DNA of 5,064 bases from Spirochaetales bacterium. GTDB taxonomy: Bacteria; Spirochaetota; Spirochaetia; Sphaerochaetales; Sphaerochaetaceae. Where the stretch lies: the NCBI GenBank assembly GCA_017475725.1, contig JAFVFA010000059.1, forward strand, positions 1 through 5,064. Reading direction: 5' to 3'. Position 1 is the stretch's first letter; every line of letters starts with the position of its first letter. The notes beneath the pieces were generated by a model, which saw nothing but the letters and a program-made list of their open reading frames with translations, did not search any database and was not told the DNA's origin. Both the position numbers and the translations under genes were made by a program. Of this stretch, positions 1-5,064 are shown piece by piece.

Positions 1-3
1 CAT
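1..3 (-). CDS. Start codon of the next operon gene (product unknown, runs off window)
   Basis: On the minus strand, bases 18 to 1 read TGAGGAGGCTGTAGCATG. The TGA ends the acyltransferase gene, GGAGG (15-11) is a strong Shine-Dalgarno, and an ATG sits 7 bases further at 3-1. The same stop-in-SD arrangement occurs at the other three junctions of this operon, so a fifth gene almost certainly begins here. Only its start codon is inside the window, so nothing can be said about the product. Confidence 0.7.
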
Positions 4-15
4 GCTACAGCCTCC

Positions 16-795
16 TCAAATGCTCTTTACGAAAGATCTTCTTCTCTTGTGGTTCGTGGCGTCGAAATACTTCCACATGGACTGGACGGCAAGGTTGTCC
101 TCCAGATTCAGGTTCGTCTCGCAGTACTCCACGTTGGATGAGTTCAGCATCTTTATCATACCTTCGATCATGACGGCGTTGACACCCCTTGCCTGCAGCT
201 CAGGCATGACCGCCACAAGACCGAGGTCTATGATCTTCGGATCCCTGATCGCCTTCATAAGACGCAGAAGCGCAGCCGGCGTAAGCCTTCCACCGCTCTT
301 CTGCAGGGCCTTTGTGATTGACGGGAAGCACAGACCGAAAGACACGACCTTGTCGTTCTCGTCGCAGACTATCACCAGATAGTTCTTGTTGACTATCATC
401 ATGAACTGGTCAATCAGCTGCTTCTTCATCTTCTCGGTGAACGGGACTGTGCCGTAGAGCTTGGCATAGCACTCGTCAACGCAGTTGAAGACGCCGTCCT
501 TGTATCTGCTGATGTACTCCTTCTTGCTCATCGAGTTCGGGTCAACCACGTGGAGACGGTTCAGCTCAAGGGCGCGCTGCGCAACCTTGGAGATCATCGG
601 ATTCGGGGTCTTCGGTGCCCGCAGCTGGAACTCCACCCAATCGACCTCCTTCTCGAACCCTGCACCTTCGACGAGCTTCTGGTAGTACGGGTAGTTGTAC
701 TCCTCCTCGAATGTGGAGAGCTCCTCGAAGCCGCTTATCAGAAGGCCTTCCCTCTCAAGGTCGCTGTAGCCCAGAGGTCCGCAAAACCTGTCCAT
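16..795 (-). CDS. GNAT-like acyltransferase, C-terminal part after an in-frame amber codon
   Basis: This is the larger part (259 residues from the first ATG) of a gene whose frame really begins at 1140. It is continuous with the upstream part in the same frame; only a TAG at 849-847 separates them, and the frame is open from 846 down. The family, as I recall it, is an uncharacterised GNAT-like group of about 375 residues, matching the 374 positions here. Family-like blocks include GPLGYSDLEREGLL near the start of this part and NYPYY about 30 residues on. An acetyl-CoA-binding motif-A-like stretch follows at about residues 188-218 (V.V.PELQARG pattern), then an ETNLNLEDN..VQSMWKYF block and a basic HKRRRSF tail. 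The ATG at 795 has only a weak AAGG 8 bases upstream, so independent translation is uncertain. The acyl donor and substrate are unknown; the operon suggests, but does not show, a lipid-related role. Confidence 0.75.
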   Translation of the reverse strand: MDRFCGPLGYSDLEREGLLISGFEELSTFEEEYNYPYYQKLVEGAGFEKEVDWVEFQLRAPKTPNPMISKVAQRALELNRLHVVDPNSMSKKEYISRYKDGVFNCVDECYAKLYGTVPFTEKMKKQLIDQFMMIVNKNYLVIVCDENDKVVSFGLCFPSITKALQKSGGRLTPAALLRLMKAIRDPKIIDLGLVAVMPELQARGVNAVMIEGMIKMLNSSNVEYCETNLNLEDNLAVQSMWKYFDATNHKRRRSFVKSI

Positions 796-846
796 GCCCT
801 GGGCCTTGGCCCAATCCTCAACGGCCTTGAAAAGGGCTGTCGCGAC

Positions 847-849
847 CTA
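847..849 (-). other. In-frame amber (TAG) codon interrupting the acyltransferase gene
   Basis: Minus-strand codons across the site read GAT GAC CAA TAG GTC GCG ACA. The open frames at 1140-850 and 846-19 are in the same phase, so no base is missing or added. It is codon 98 of 374. The other gene ends in the window are all TGA, so TAG is not otherwise used as a terminal stop here. It may be a nonsense mutation, a base error, or a codon that is read through; the sequence alone does not decide. Confidence 0.9.
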
Positions 850-1140
850 TTGGTCATCTATGCAGTGGAACCTTGTGAAGCGGACGCGCCTCTCCTTGTG
901 TATCTCGTTGAACTGCTTCTGTATTATCCCCTGGATGCGTCCGACCGTCTTCCCGTCGCGCTGTGCAAGGAAGAACACATCGTCGCAGGTGTCGTGGTAG
1001 ACGTTCTCCGGAGTGAAGACCTTCATCTCGTCACCGTACAGACCCGGTGCGAAGTAAGGGTTTCCCTTGTACAGTCTAAGAGGGAAGTTGACGAACTCCC
1101 TTCTCTGGCTCTTTGTCTCTACCTTCACTATCTGTACCAT
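847..1140 (-). CDS. GNAT-like acyltransferase, N-terminal part ending at an amber codon
   Basis: This is the first 97 codons of the acyltransferase gene, ending CAA TAG. The start is well supported: an ATG at 1140 with GGAG 5 bases upstream, inside a GAGGAG run that overlaps the TGA of the preceding gene. The sequence matches the usual opening of this family: an initial VQIVKVETK strand, then FVNFPLRLYKGNPYFAPGL, then FFLAQRDGKTVGRIQGII and a RVRFTRFHCIDD block. After the TAG the same frame goes straight on with VATALFKAVEDWAKAQGM, as expected for a helix following the IDD motif. In relatives I recall an acidic or polar residue about here, so GAG to TAG by one base change is the simplest origin. 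As a free 97-residue product it would lack the acetyl-CoA-binding region and is unlikely to work alone. Confidence 0.75.
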   Translation of the reverse strand: MVQIVKVETKSQRREFVNFPLRLYKGNPYFAPGLYGDEMKVFTPENVYHDTCDDVFFLAQRDGKTVGRIQGIIQKQFNEIHKERRVRFTRFHCIDDQ

Positions 1141-1156
1141 ATTCGCTCCTCACTCC
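1141..1156 (-). promoter_or_regulatory. Coupled stop/Shine-Dalgarno junction, degV to acyltransferase
   Basis: The minus strand reads GGAGTGAGGAGCGAAT directly before the ATG at 1140. The TGA of the upstream gene (1152-1150) lies inside the purine-rich run, and GGAG at 1149-1146 is 5 bases from the start. A ribosome terminating here would cover the next initiation site, which suggests coupled translation. Confidence 0.7.
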
Positions 1157-2049
1157 AAAGGCTCGTCATCTCTTCTCAGCGGAAGATAACCGTAGGCGGC
1201 AAGCCACGGTCCGTTGTGGCAGCCGCTTACCGGTGACATTATCACCGGCTCATGATTGCACTGTATCCCGTAGCCCTTCTCTATCTCCTCCAGCTGCAGG
1301 AGGATTGACGGACCTGTGTAGATGTGGAACAGGATGTAGTCCTCGCTCTTCCTCTCACCGATTATCTCCTTCAGAATCTCACAGGTCTTAGCAAGAGCCT
1401 TTCTCGGAGTCCTGACGGTGGTCAGGGAAGTGAGTTCACCATCATGGGTGAAGTGGACCACAGGACATATGCTGAGCATCTTGCCCATGAAGGCCTTGCC
1501 GCCCTTGAGCCTGCCGTTGTAGATCAGGTAGTCAAGCTTGGCATCGATGCCAAGGAACTCCTGTCTGGCTATCATCCAGTTGATTTCCTTCAGAACAGTC
1601 TCTGTGGGAACATCGTTTCTGATCATCTCTGCAGCCTTGATTGCAAGGAGCCCTTCACCGAAGCATGTGATCTTCGAGTCGATGACATGGATGTTCATCC
1701 TGTCCTTGTAGTCCTCCGCGATCAGTCTGATCAGGTTGTAGGTGCCGCCCAGATAGGAGCTCAGCACAATGACGATCCCCTCCTCGTACCCTGCGGCACA
1801 GGCGTCATCGAAGGCCTTCCTTATGGACTCCACAGTGGGCATGGCCGTCTTCGGGAGGTTGTCCTTGGGGTTCTCCAGCTTCTCAAGCTGCTGGTAGAAG
1901 TCCACCGGGTCAAGGTCCAGACCCTCGAGATACTCCTTGCCCTGGAAGAGGACATGGATCCTTATGATTCCGATACCGAGTTCACGGTATCTCTCAGGCG
2001 CATACTCGATGCAACCCGTTGATGTGCACATGACAAAGCGCTTAGCCAT
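1150..2049 (-). CDS. DegV family fatty-acid-binding protein (FakB-type)
   Basis: DegV-fold protein of 299 residues, a usual length for FakB proteins, which bind one fatty acid and present its carboxylate to FakA for phosphorylation. Visible family blocks are CTST (8-11), TAMPTVES (68-75), LSSYLGGTYN (96-105), HVIDSK, YLIYNGRLKGGKAFMGKML and a C-terminal SGCHNGPW (275-282). Thr68, Ser97/98 and His278 sit where I recall the carboxylate-contacting Thr, Ser and His of staphylococcal FakB. Position after fakA and plsX makes a FakB role likely. Two motifs deviate: the usual T-D-S-T reads C-T-S-T, and the usual H-T-G-P-G reads HNGPW. I chose the ATG at 2049 because AGGA lies 7 bases upstream. An in-frame ATG at 2070 would add 7 residues and overlap plsX but has no good Shine-Dalgarno. 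The specific fatty acid bound cannot be read from the sequence. Confidence 0.88.
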   Translation of the reverse strand: MAKRFVMCTSTGCIEYAPERYRELGIGIIRIHVLFQGKEYLEGLDLDPVDFYQQLEKLENPKDNLPKTAMPTVESIRKAFDDACAAGYEEGIVIVLSSYLGGTYNLIRLIAEDYKDRMNIHVIDSKITCFGEGLLAIKAAEMIRNDVPTETVLKEINWMIARQEFLGIDAKLDYLIYNGRLKGGKAFMGKMLSICPVVHFTHDGELTSLTTVRTPRKALAKTCEILKEIIGERKSEDYILFHIYTGPSILLQLEEIEKGYGIQCNHEPVIMSPVSGCHNGPWLAAYGYLPLRRDDEPLE

Positions 2050-2062
2050 CTTCTGTTCCTCA
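2050..2062 (-). promoter_or_regulatory. Coupled stop/Shine-Dalgarno junction, plsX to degV
   Basis: The minus strand reads ATTGAGGAACAGAAGATG across the junction. The TGA of plsX (2062-2060) overlaps the GAGGA ribosome binding site (2061-2057), which is 7 bases from the ATG at 2049. This site decides between the two candidate degV starts in favour of 2049. Confidence 0.65.
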
Positions 2063-3049
2063 ATCATCATCTCTGACGAAGACCCTTCTGTTCTCCGCCA
2101 TGTTCATAAGCATCTTTATTGTGTTCCGGATGGATGCCTCGTTCGCGGCGCCATGGGCCTTGATCACAGGCTTGGAGACACCAAGGACTATTCCACCACC
2201 CAGTGAGTTGAAGTCGTACATGGCCATCAGGTGCTCCACAATCTCCATGTACTCCATCTTTCCGCTTCTCTTGGCGTATTTCACAATGTCCTTTATCAGC
2301 CGTCTGGCCATCCCCTCGGATGTCTTCAGCACCATGTTCCCGGCAAAGCCGTCGCAGACCAGAACATCGCAGTCACCGGAGAGGGCGTTCGTACCCTCTA
2401 TGTTGCCGACGAAGTTGATCCCTTCCTCGCTCTTCAGAAGCTCGTGGGTCTCCTTGACAAGCTTGTTGCCCTTGGACTCCTCCGCTCCATTCGAGAGAAG
2501 GCCGACCCTGGGGGACTCGATCTTGTACATGTCCCTCATCAGCTGTGAACCCTGGTGGGCGAACTGGACGAGCATGGACGGCATGCAGTCTATGTTGGCT
2601 CCTGTGTCGACCACAGCAGTGAACCCACCCTTCTCGGCGGGAAGTATGGCCGCAAGTGCAGGCCTGACCCTCTCACCCGGTTTTGACAGGTACATCATGG
2701 AACCCACCAGAAGCGCACCGGTGCTCCCGGCGTTGACAAGGCCTGCGCATGATGGGTCATCCCTCAGCTCGGCAAGGGCCTTGACCAGGGACGAATCCTG
2801 CTTTCTCTGAAGAGCCTGCACAGGGTGGTCGTAGTTCGTGATGGTATCAGGGGCATGGATTATCCTGACCCTGTCCATGGGGGCATTGTTCTCCTTCAGA
2901 GCCTCCTCTATCACGCTCTGGTCACCTACAAGGCAGACCACCAGGTTGGCGTTGTCCTCCAAGGCCTGGCAGGCACCCTTGACCATTGTGGCAGGCCCTT
3001 TGTCGCTGCCCTGTGTATCGACTGCAATCATTATTCTCTTGCTGTCCAT
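2060..3049 (-). CDS. plsX: Phosphate acyltransferase PlsX
   Basis: PlsX converts acyl-ACP and inorganic phosphate to acyl-phosphate, the donor that PlsY uses to acylate glycerol-3-phosphate. It is a peripheral membrane enzyme. The 329-residue product has a normal family length. Recognisable blocks are IAVDTQGSDKGP (8-19), a QRKQDSSLVKAL block (81-92), GSTGALLVG (108-116), VDTGANID (147-154), GLLSNGAEESKGN (183-195), NIEGTNALSGDCDVLVCDGF (216-235), LGGGIVLGV (283-291) and PVIKAHGAANEASI (294-307). The usual N-T-G-A motif is S-T-G-A here and the N-terminal VDxxGGD-like block reads VDTQGSD, both mild changes. The start at 3049 has GGAG 6 bases upstream, touching the fakA stop. Lying between fakA and a fakB-type gene, it links exogenous and de novo fatty acids through the shared acyl-phosphate intermediate. 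Confidence 0.96.
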   Translation of the reverse strand: MDSKRIMIAVDTQGSDKGPATMVKGACQALEDNANLVVCLVGDQSVIEEALKENNAPMDRVRIIHAPDTITNYDHPVQALQRKQDSSLVKALAELRDDPSCAGLVNAGSTGALLVGSMMYLSKPGERVRPALAAILPAEKGGFTAVVDTGANIDCMPSMLVQFAHQGSQLMRDMYKIESPRVGLLSNGAEESKGNKLVKETHELLKSEEGINFVGNIEGTNALSGDCDVLVCDGFAGNMVLKTSEGMARRLIKDIVKYAKRSGKMEYMEIVEHLMAMYDFNSLGGGIVLGVSKPVIKAHGAANEASIRNTIKMLMNMAENRRVFVRDDD

Positions 3050-3059
3050 CTCTCACTCC
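3050..3059 (-). promoter_or_regulatory. Coupled stop/Shine-Dalgarno junction, fakA to plsX
   Basis: The minus strand reads GGAGTGAGAG followed by the plsX ATG. GGAG (3059-3056) is encoded by the last fakA codon and abuts its TGA (3055-3053), 6 bases from the start. The string TTGGAGTGAG here recurs exactly at the degV to acyltransferase junction. Confidence 0.7.
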
Positions 3060-4702
3060 AATCCGACCAGGAAGCAGTAGACCTCCTGGCCGCCTTCTAT
3101 GAATTCCACCTGCAGATCCGGCCATCTCTCTTCCACGGCCGCCTCCGCAGATTCCCGCTCATCCTCTGTGACATCCTTGCCGCAGAAGATGGTCCCTATC
3201 TCCATATCGTCCATTCCCTCAATGCCTTCAAGCAGTTCAACGAGGGCCTGGACCTTGTCTTTTCTATCGGAAACTATGTTGTCCTTGCTGAACAGGGCAA
3301 TGAAATCCCCCTTCTGGACATGCTGTCCCGAGATGTCGGCATCCCTTGTCGCCAGGGCCACGGAGGCGCTTGTCACATTGTCGGCCTCAGCTTTCAGATC
3401 CTGAACAAGGGCATCCACATCAGGGACATCGGGAGTCAGTATGCTCAGAACGGCATGGCCCTCCTGGACCGATCTGGTCGGTACGACATGGACCCTGACC
3501 CCCTCGACCATATGAGACGCCTGCTCGGCTGCCATCACCACATTCTTGTCATTCGGAAGGATTATGTAGTTGTCGGCTGCGATGCCGTTGATGGCATCCA
3601 CGAAATCACCGGTTGAAGGATTGTCGCCAAGGGTCACATCTGCCCCCAGATCCCTGAAAGCCTTTGCGATGCCCTCTCCTGGTGCCATGGCTATGACGGC
3701 CAGATGCTTCCGCCTTTGCCCGGCAGAGCCCTTCCTCACAAGGATCTCCTCATGCTGTAGGGACATGTTCTCGATCTTCACCGTAAGGAACTCACCGTAT
3801 CTGCGGCACTCCGAGAGCACCTGCCCCGGGTCCTTCGTATGGACATGGATCTTAACCACATCGCCTTCCTTGAAGCAGACGATGGAATCCCCTCCATGGC
3901 TTTCAAGGAAGTCAAGGATCACGTCGGTGTCGAAGCTGTCAACGTCAACCTTGCTGGTCTGGAGCCTAATAAGCAGCTCTGTGCAATAGCCGAACTCAAG
4001 GACGCTGTCCCTTGTGAAGGCATCGAGATTGACATCCCTGGAGCCGGAAGCCTTCGGCTGGACCTTCTCCGGCACATAGTCCGCATCTGAAAGGGCGCGG
4101 AGCATTCCCTCCGCAATGGCCAGATAGCCTGCCCCACCACTGTCTATCACGTCTGCCTCTGCCAGCACGGGCAGCATCTCCTTGGTTCTGGAAAGCGTGT
4201 CCCTGGCCTGTTCGATGTGATGGCGGTAGAAATCCTCAATGCTGGATTTCTCGGTGACCTTGGAGGCTGCGAACTCGGTTGCCTCCCTGAATACGGTCAG
4301 TATCGTACCCTCGGTCGGGTTCGCCACTGCGGCATAGGATCTGCTCACACCCTGCTGGTATGCCCTGACAAGATCCAAGGCGCCGGCGTCCCGGCATCCA
4401 GCCAGACCGGCACCTATGCCCATGAATATCTGAGACAGGATCACACCTGAATTGCCCCTTGCTCCAAGGACCGTCCCTGAGGCGAAGGAATCGGCGACTT
4501 CTTCTAAGGTTGGATTGTCTGCAAGTTTCGTCAATTTGTCAGCACCCTTTGACATGGTGCTGGTCATGTTGCTGCCTGTATCACCGTCTGGGACAGGGAA
4601 GACGTTCAGATCGTCAATCTCGGTGCTGTGTGCACTCAGATTCTCTGTCCCACCAGCAAGCATGCGGACGAACGTTCGTCCATCAAGCCTATTGGTTCCC
4701 AT
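3053..4702 (-). CDS. fakA: Fatty acid kinase FakA (DAK2 domain, YloV family)
   Basis: ATP-dependent kinase that phosphorylates FakB-bound fatty acids to acyl-phosphate. At 549 residues it has the normal full length. The N-terminal DAK2 kinase domain shows NVFPVPDGDTGSNM (33-46), whose aspartates 39 and 41 are the expected metal-binding residues. It also has LGARGNSGVILSQIF (79-93), EGTILTV (131-137) and DSGGAGY (187-193). The middle domain carries Cys240 and the His286-Val-His288 pair, matching the Cys-His-His zinc site I recall in staphylococcal FakA. The C-terminal domain contains NYIILPNDKNVVMAAEQA (378-395). I chose the ATG at 4702 because GGAG (4712-4709) is 6 bases upstream; a TTG at 4714 and an ATG at 4708 are in frame but poorly placed. 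It is the first gene of the operon. Confidence 0.95.
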   Translation of the reverse strand: MGTNRLDGRTFVRMLAGGTENLSAHSTEIDDLNVFPVPDGDTGSNMTSTMSKGADKLTKLADNPTLEEVADSFASGTVLGARGNSGVILSQIFMGIGAGLAGCRDAGALDLVRAYQQGVSRSYAAVANPTEGTILTVFREATEFAASKVTEKSSIEDFYRHHIEQARDTLSRTKEMLPVLAEADVIDSGGAGYLAIAEGMLRALSDADYVPEKVQPKASGSRDVNLDAFTRDSVLEFGYCTELLIRLQTSKVDVDSFDTDVILDFLESHGGDSIVCFKEGDVVKIHVHTKDPGQVLSECRRYGEFLTVKIENMSLQHEEILVRKGSAGQRRKHLAVIAMAPGEGIAKAFRDLGADVTLGDNPSTGDFVDAINGIAADNYIILPNDKNVVMAAEQASHMVEGVRVHVVPTRSVQEGHAVLSILTPDVPDVDALVQDLKAEADNVTSASVALATRDADISGQHVQKGDFIALFSKDNIVSDRKDKVQALVELLEGIEGMDDMEIGTIFCGKDVTEDERESAEAAVEERWPDLQVEFIEGGQEVYCFLVGLE

Positions 4703-4712
4703 CTGCATCTCC
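4703..4712 (-). promoter_or_regulatory. fakA ribosome binding site deciding the start
   Basis: The minus strand reads TTTGGAGATGCAGATGGG around the start. GGAG (4712-4709) directly touches the first ATG (4708) but is 6 bases from the second (4702), so the second is the likely start. A TTG at 4714 lies upstream of the site and is unlikely. Confidence 0.6.
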
Positions 4713-4741
4713 AAACAAGATTGCTTAAACTACTGTATTGG

Positions 4742-4770
4742 AGGATAGCAGAACATATCAACTAAATCAA
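4742..4770 (-). promoter_or_regulatory. Candidate sigma-A-type promoter for the fakA operon
   Basis: On the minus strand, a -35-like TTGATT (4770-4765) is followed after 17 bases by TATCCT (4747-4742), preceded by TG one base upstream as in an extended -10. The predicted transcript would start near 4735, giving a leader of roughly 33 bases before the ATG at 4702. An overlapping alternative is TTGATA (4761-4756) with TACAGT (4737-4732) and an 18-base spacer. This is pattern matching only. Confidence 0.45.
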
Positions 4771-4780
4771 CAAAAATCAA
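4757..4780 (-). repeat. Three short TTGAT repeats in the fakA promoter region
   Basis: The minus strand carries TTGAT at 4780-4776, 4770-4766 and 4761-4757, spaced 10 and 9 bases apart, about one helical turn. The middle and last copies coincide with the two candidate -35 boxes. They could be a regulator site, or a by-product of an AT-rich promoter. No palindrome resembling a FapR operator is seen. Confidence 0.35.
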
Positions 4781-4823
4781 AGAAGTGTCCAAAACGGGAT
4801 ACCGATAGCCAAATCCGATTCAT

Positions 4824-4832
4824 TGTGATAAT
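4824..4832 (+). promoter_or_regulatory. Possible extended -10 element for the PHP gene
   Basis: The plus strand reads TGTGATAAT, resembling an extended -10 (TG, one base, then a TATAAT-like hexamer). No good -35 is seen 17 bases upstream. Transcription from it would begin only a few bases before the ATG at 4842, implying an almost leaderless message. Weak evidence. Confidence 0.25.
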
Positions 4833-4841
4833 CTCCAAGGC

Positions 4842-5064
4842 ATGGAAAGCTCTTACGCAACAAAGGCCCCAGGGCTCGGCAAAGGCCCGGCGACCTATCA
4901 TACACACACCTTCAGATGTCGCCACGCAACAGGTGAGGACATAGACTATGTCAACTCGGCGCTGGCAGGCGGCTTCTCCGTTCTGGGATTCTCTGACCAC
5001 ACCCCTTTCAAGGAACCGTTCGAGACCAAGGGCAACATCCGCATGCTCGAGAGCGAGCTCGGCG
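4842..5064 (+). CDS. PHP-domain histidinol-phosphatase, N-terminal part (runs off window)
   Basis: Seventy-four codons of a PHP-superfamily phosphatase of the HisJ/HisK type, which would remove phosphate from histidinol phosphate in histidine synthesis. The N-terminal metal-binding motif is YHTHTFRCRHATG (19-31, with His20 and His22). The second PHP motif, LGFSDHTPF (48-56, with Asp52 and His53), follows at the usual distance; such proteins normally run to about 270 residues, so roughly three quarters lies beyond 5064. It is divergent from the fakA operon. The ATG at 4842 is the only ATG, GTG or TTG in frame between a TAG at 4806-4808 and the HTH motif. That gives 18 residues before YHTH, longer than usual, and no proper Shine-Dalgarno is present (AAGG ends only 1 base before the start). 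Histidinol phosphate is the likely substrate, but PHP proteins can act on others. Confidence 0.8.
   Translation, partial: MESSYATKAPGLGKGPATYHTHTFRCRHATGEDIDYVNSALAGGFSVLGFSDHTPFKEPFETKGNIRMLESELG

Noticed and set aside
847..849. Selenocysteine or a programmed frameshift at the interruption
   Set aside because: Selenocysteine uses TGA, not TAG, and there is no slippery heptamer or need to change frame.
16..1140. A frameshift splitting the acyltransferase gene
   Set aside because: The two open segments are in the same phase (the starts at 1140 and 795 differ by a multiple of three) and translation is continuous through the site; only a TAG codon intervenes.
550..3989. Long plus-strand open frames opposite the operon (for example 550-1236, 1324-2022, 2100-2810, 2825-3616, 3570-3989)
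   Set aside because: They lie antisense to well-recognised genes, have no family-like motifs, and are explained by the moderate GC content and codon bias of the real minus-strand genes.
4795..4818. Possible hairpin or terminator (CGGGAT ... ATCCG) between the divergent genes
   Set aside because: The pairing is imperfect, the stem is very short, and no T-run follows. Divergent genes do not need a terminator here.
4703..4841. A FapR-type operator or a riboswitch in the fakA leader
   Set aside because: No FapR-like palindrome is visible, and the predicted leader of about 33 bases is too short for a known riboswitch.
4767..5000. Minus-strand open frame of 77 codons upstream of fakA
   Set aside because: Most of it is antisense to the PHP gene, whose metal-binding motifs are clear, and its translation shows no recognisable family.

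Overview
The window looks like chromosomal DNA from a bacterium, most likely Bacillota-like. It combines a FakA/FakB-type fatty acid kinase system with PlsX, a DegV-family protein and a PHP-type histidinol-phosphatase. GC is moderate (visibly above 50%). All four gene-ending stop codons seen are TGA. The genus cannot be read from this stretch.

Almost everything lies on the minus strand as one tight operon, read from right to left: fakA (4702-3053), plsX (3049-2060), a degV/fakB-type gene (2049-1150), a GNAT-like acyltransferase gene (1140-16), and the start codon of a further gene at the window edge (3-1). Gaps are 3 to 12 bases, and at each junction the Shine-Dalgarno sequence overlaps or directly abuts the upstream TGA stop. 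A divergent intergenic region (4703-4841) follows fakA. On the plus strand, the N-terminal part of a PHP-domain phosphatase runs from 4842 off the right end.

The first three operon products converge on acyl-phosphate. FakB presents a bound fatty acid to the kinase FakA, which makes acyl-phosphate. PlsX makes the same intermediate from acyl-ACP and can run in reverse. Acyl-phosphate then feeds glycerol-phosphate acylation for phospholipid synthesis. The GNAT-like gene is co-transcribed by position, but its substrate is unknown.

The most notable oddity is an in-frame amber codon (TAG, 849-847) at codon 98 of the GNAT-like gene. The frame is otherwise open and well conserved in type on both sides. 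This is therefore a single-codon interruption rather than a frameshift, and it may be a nonsense mutation, a sequence error or a recoded codon. I see no mobile element, CRISPR array, RNA gene or clear terminator, and no convincing new system. The operon itself is assembled from known families.
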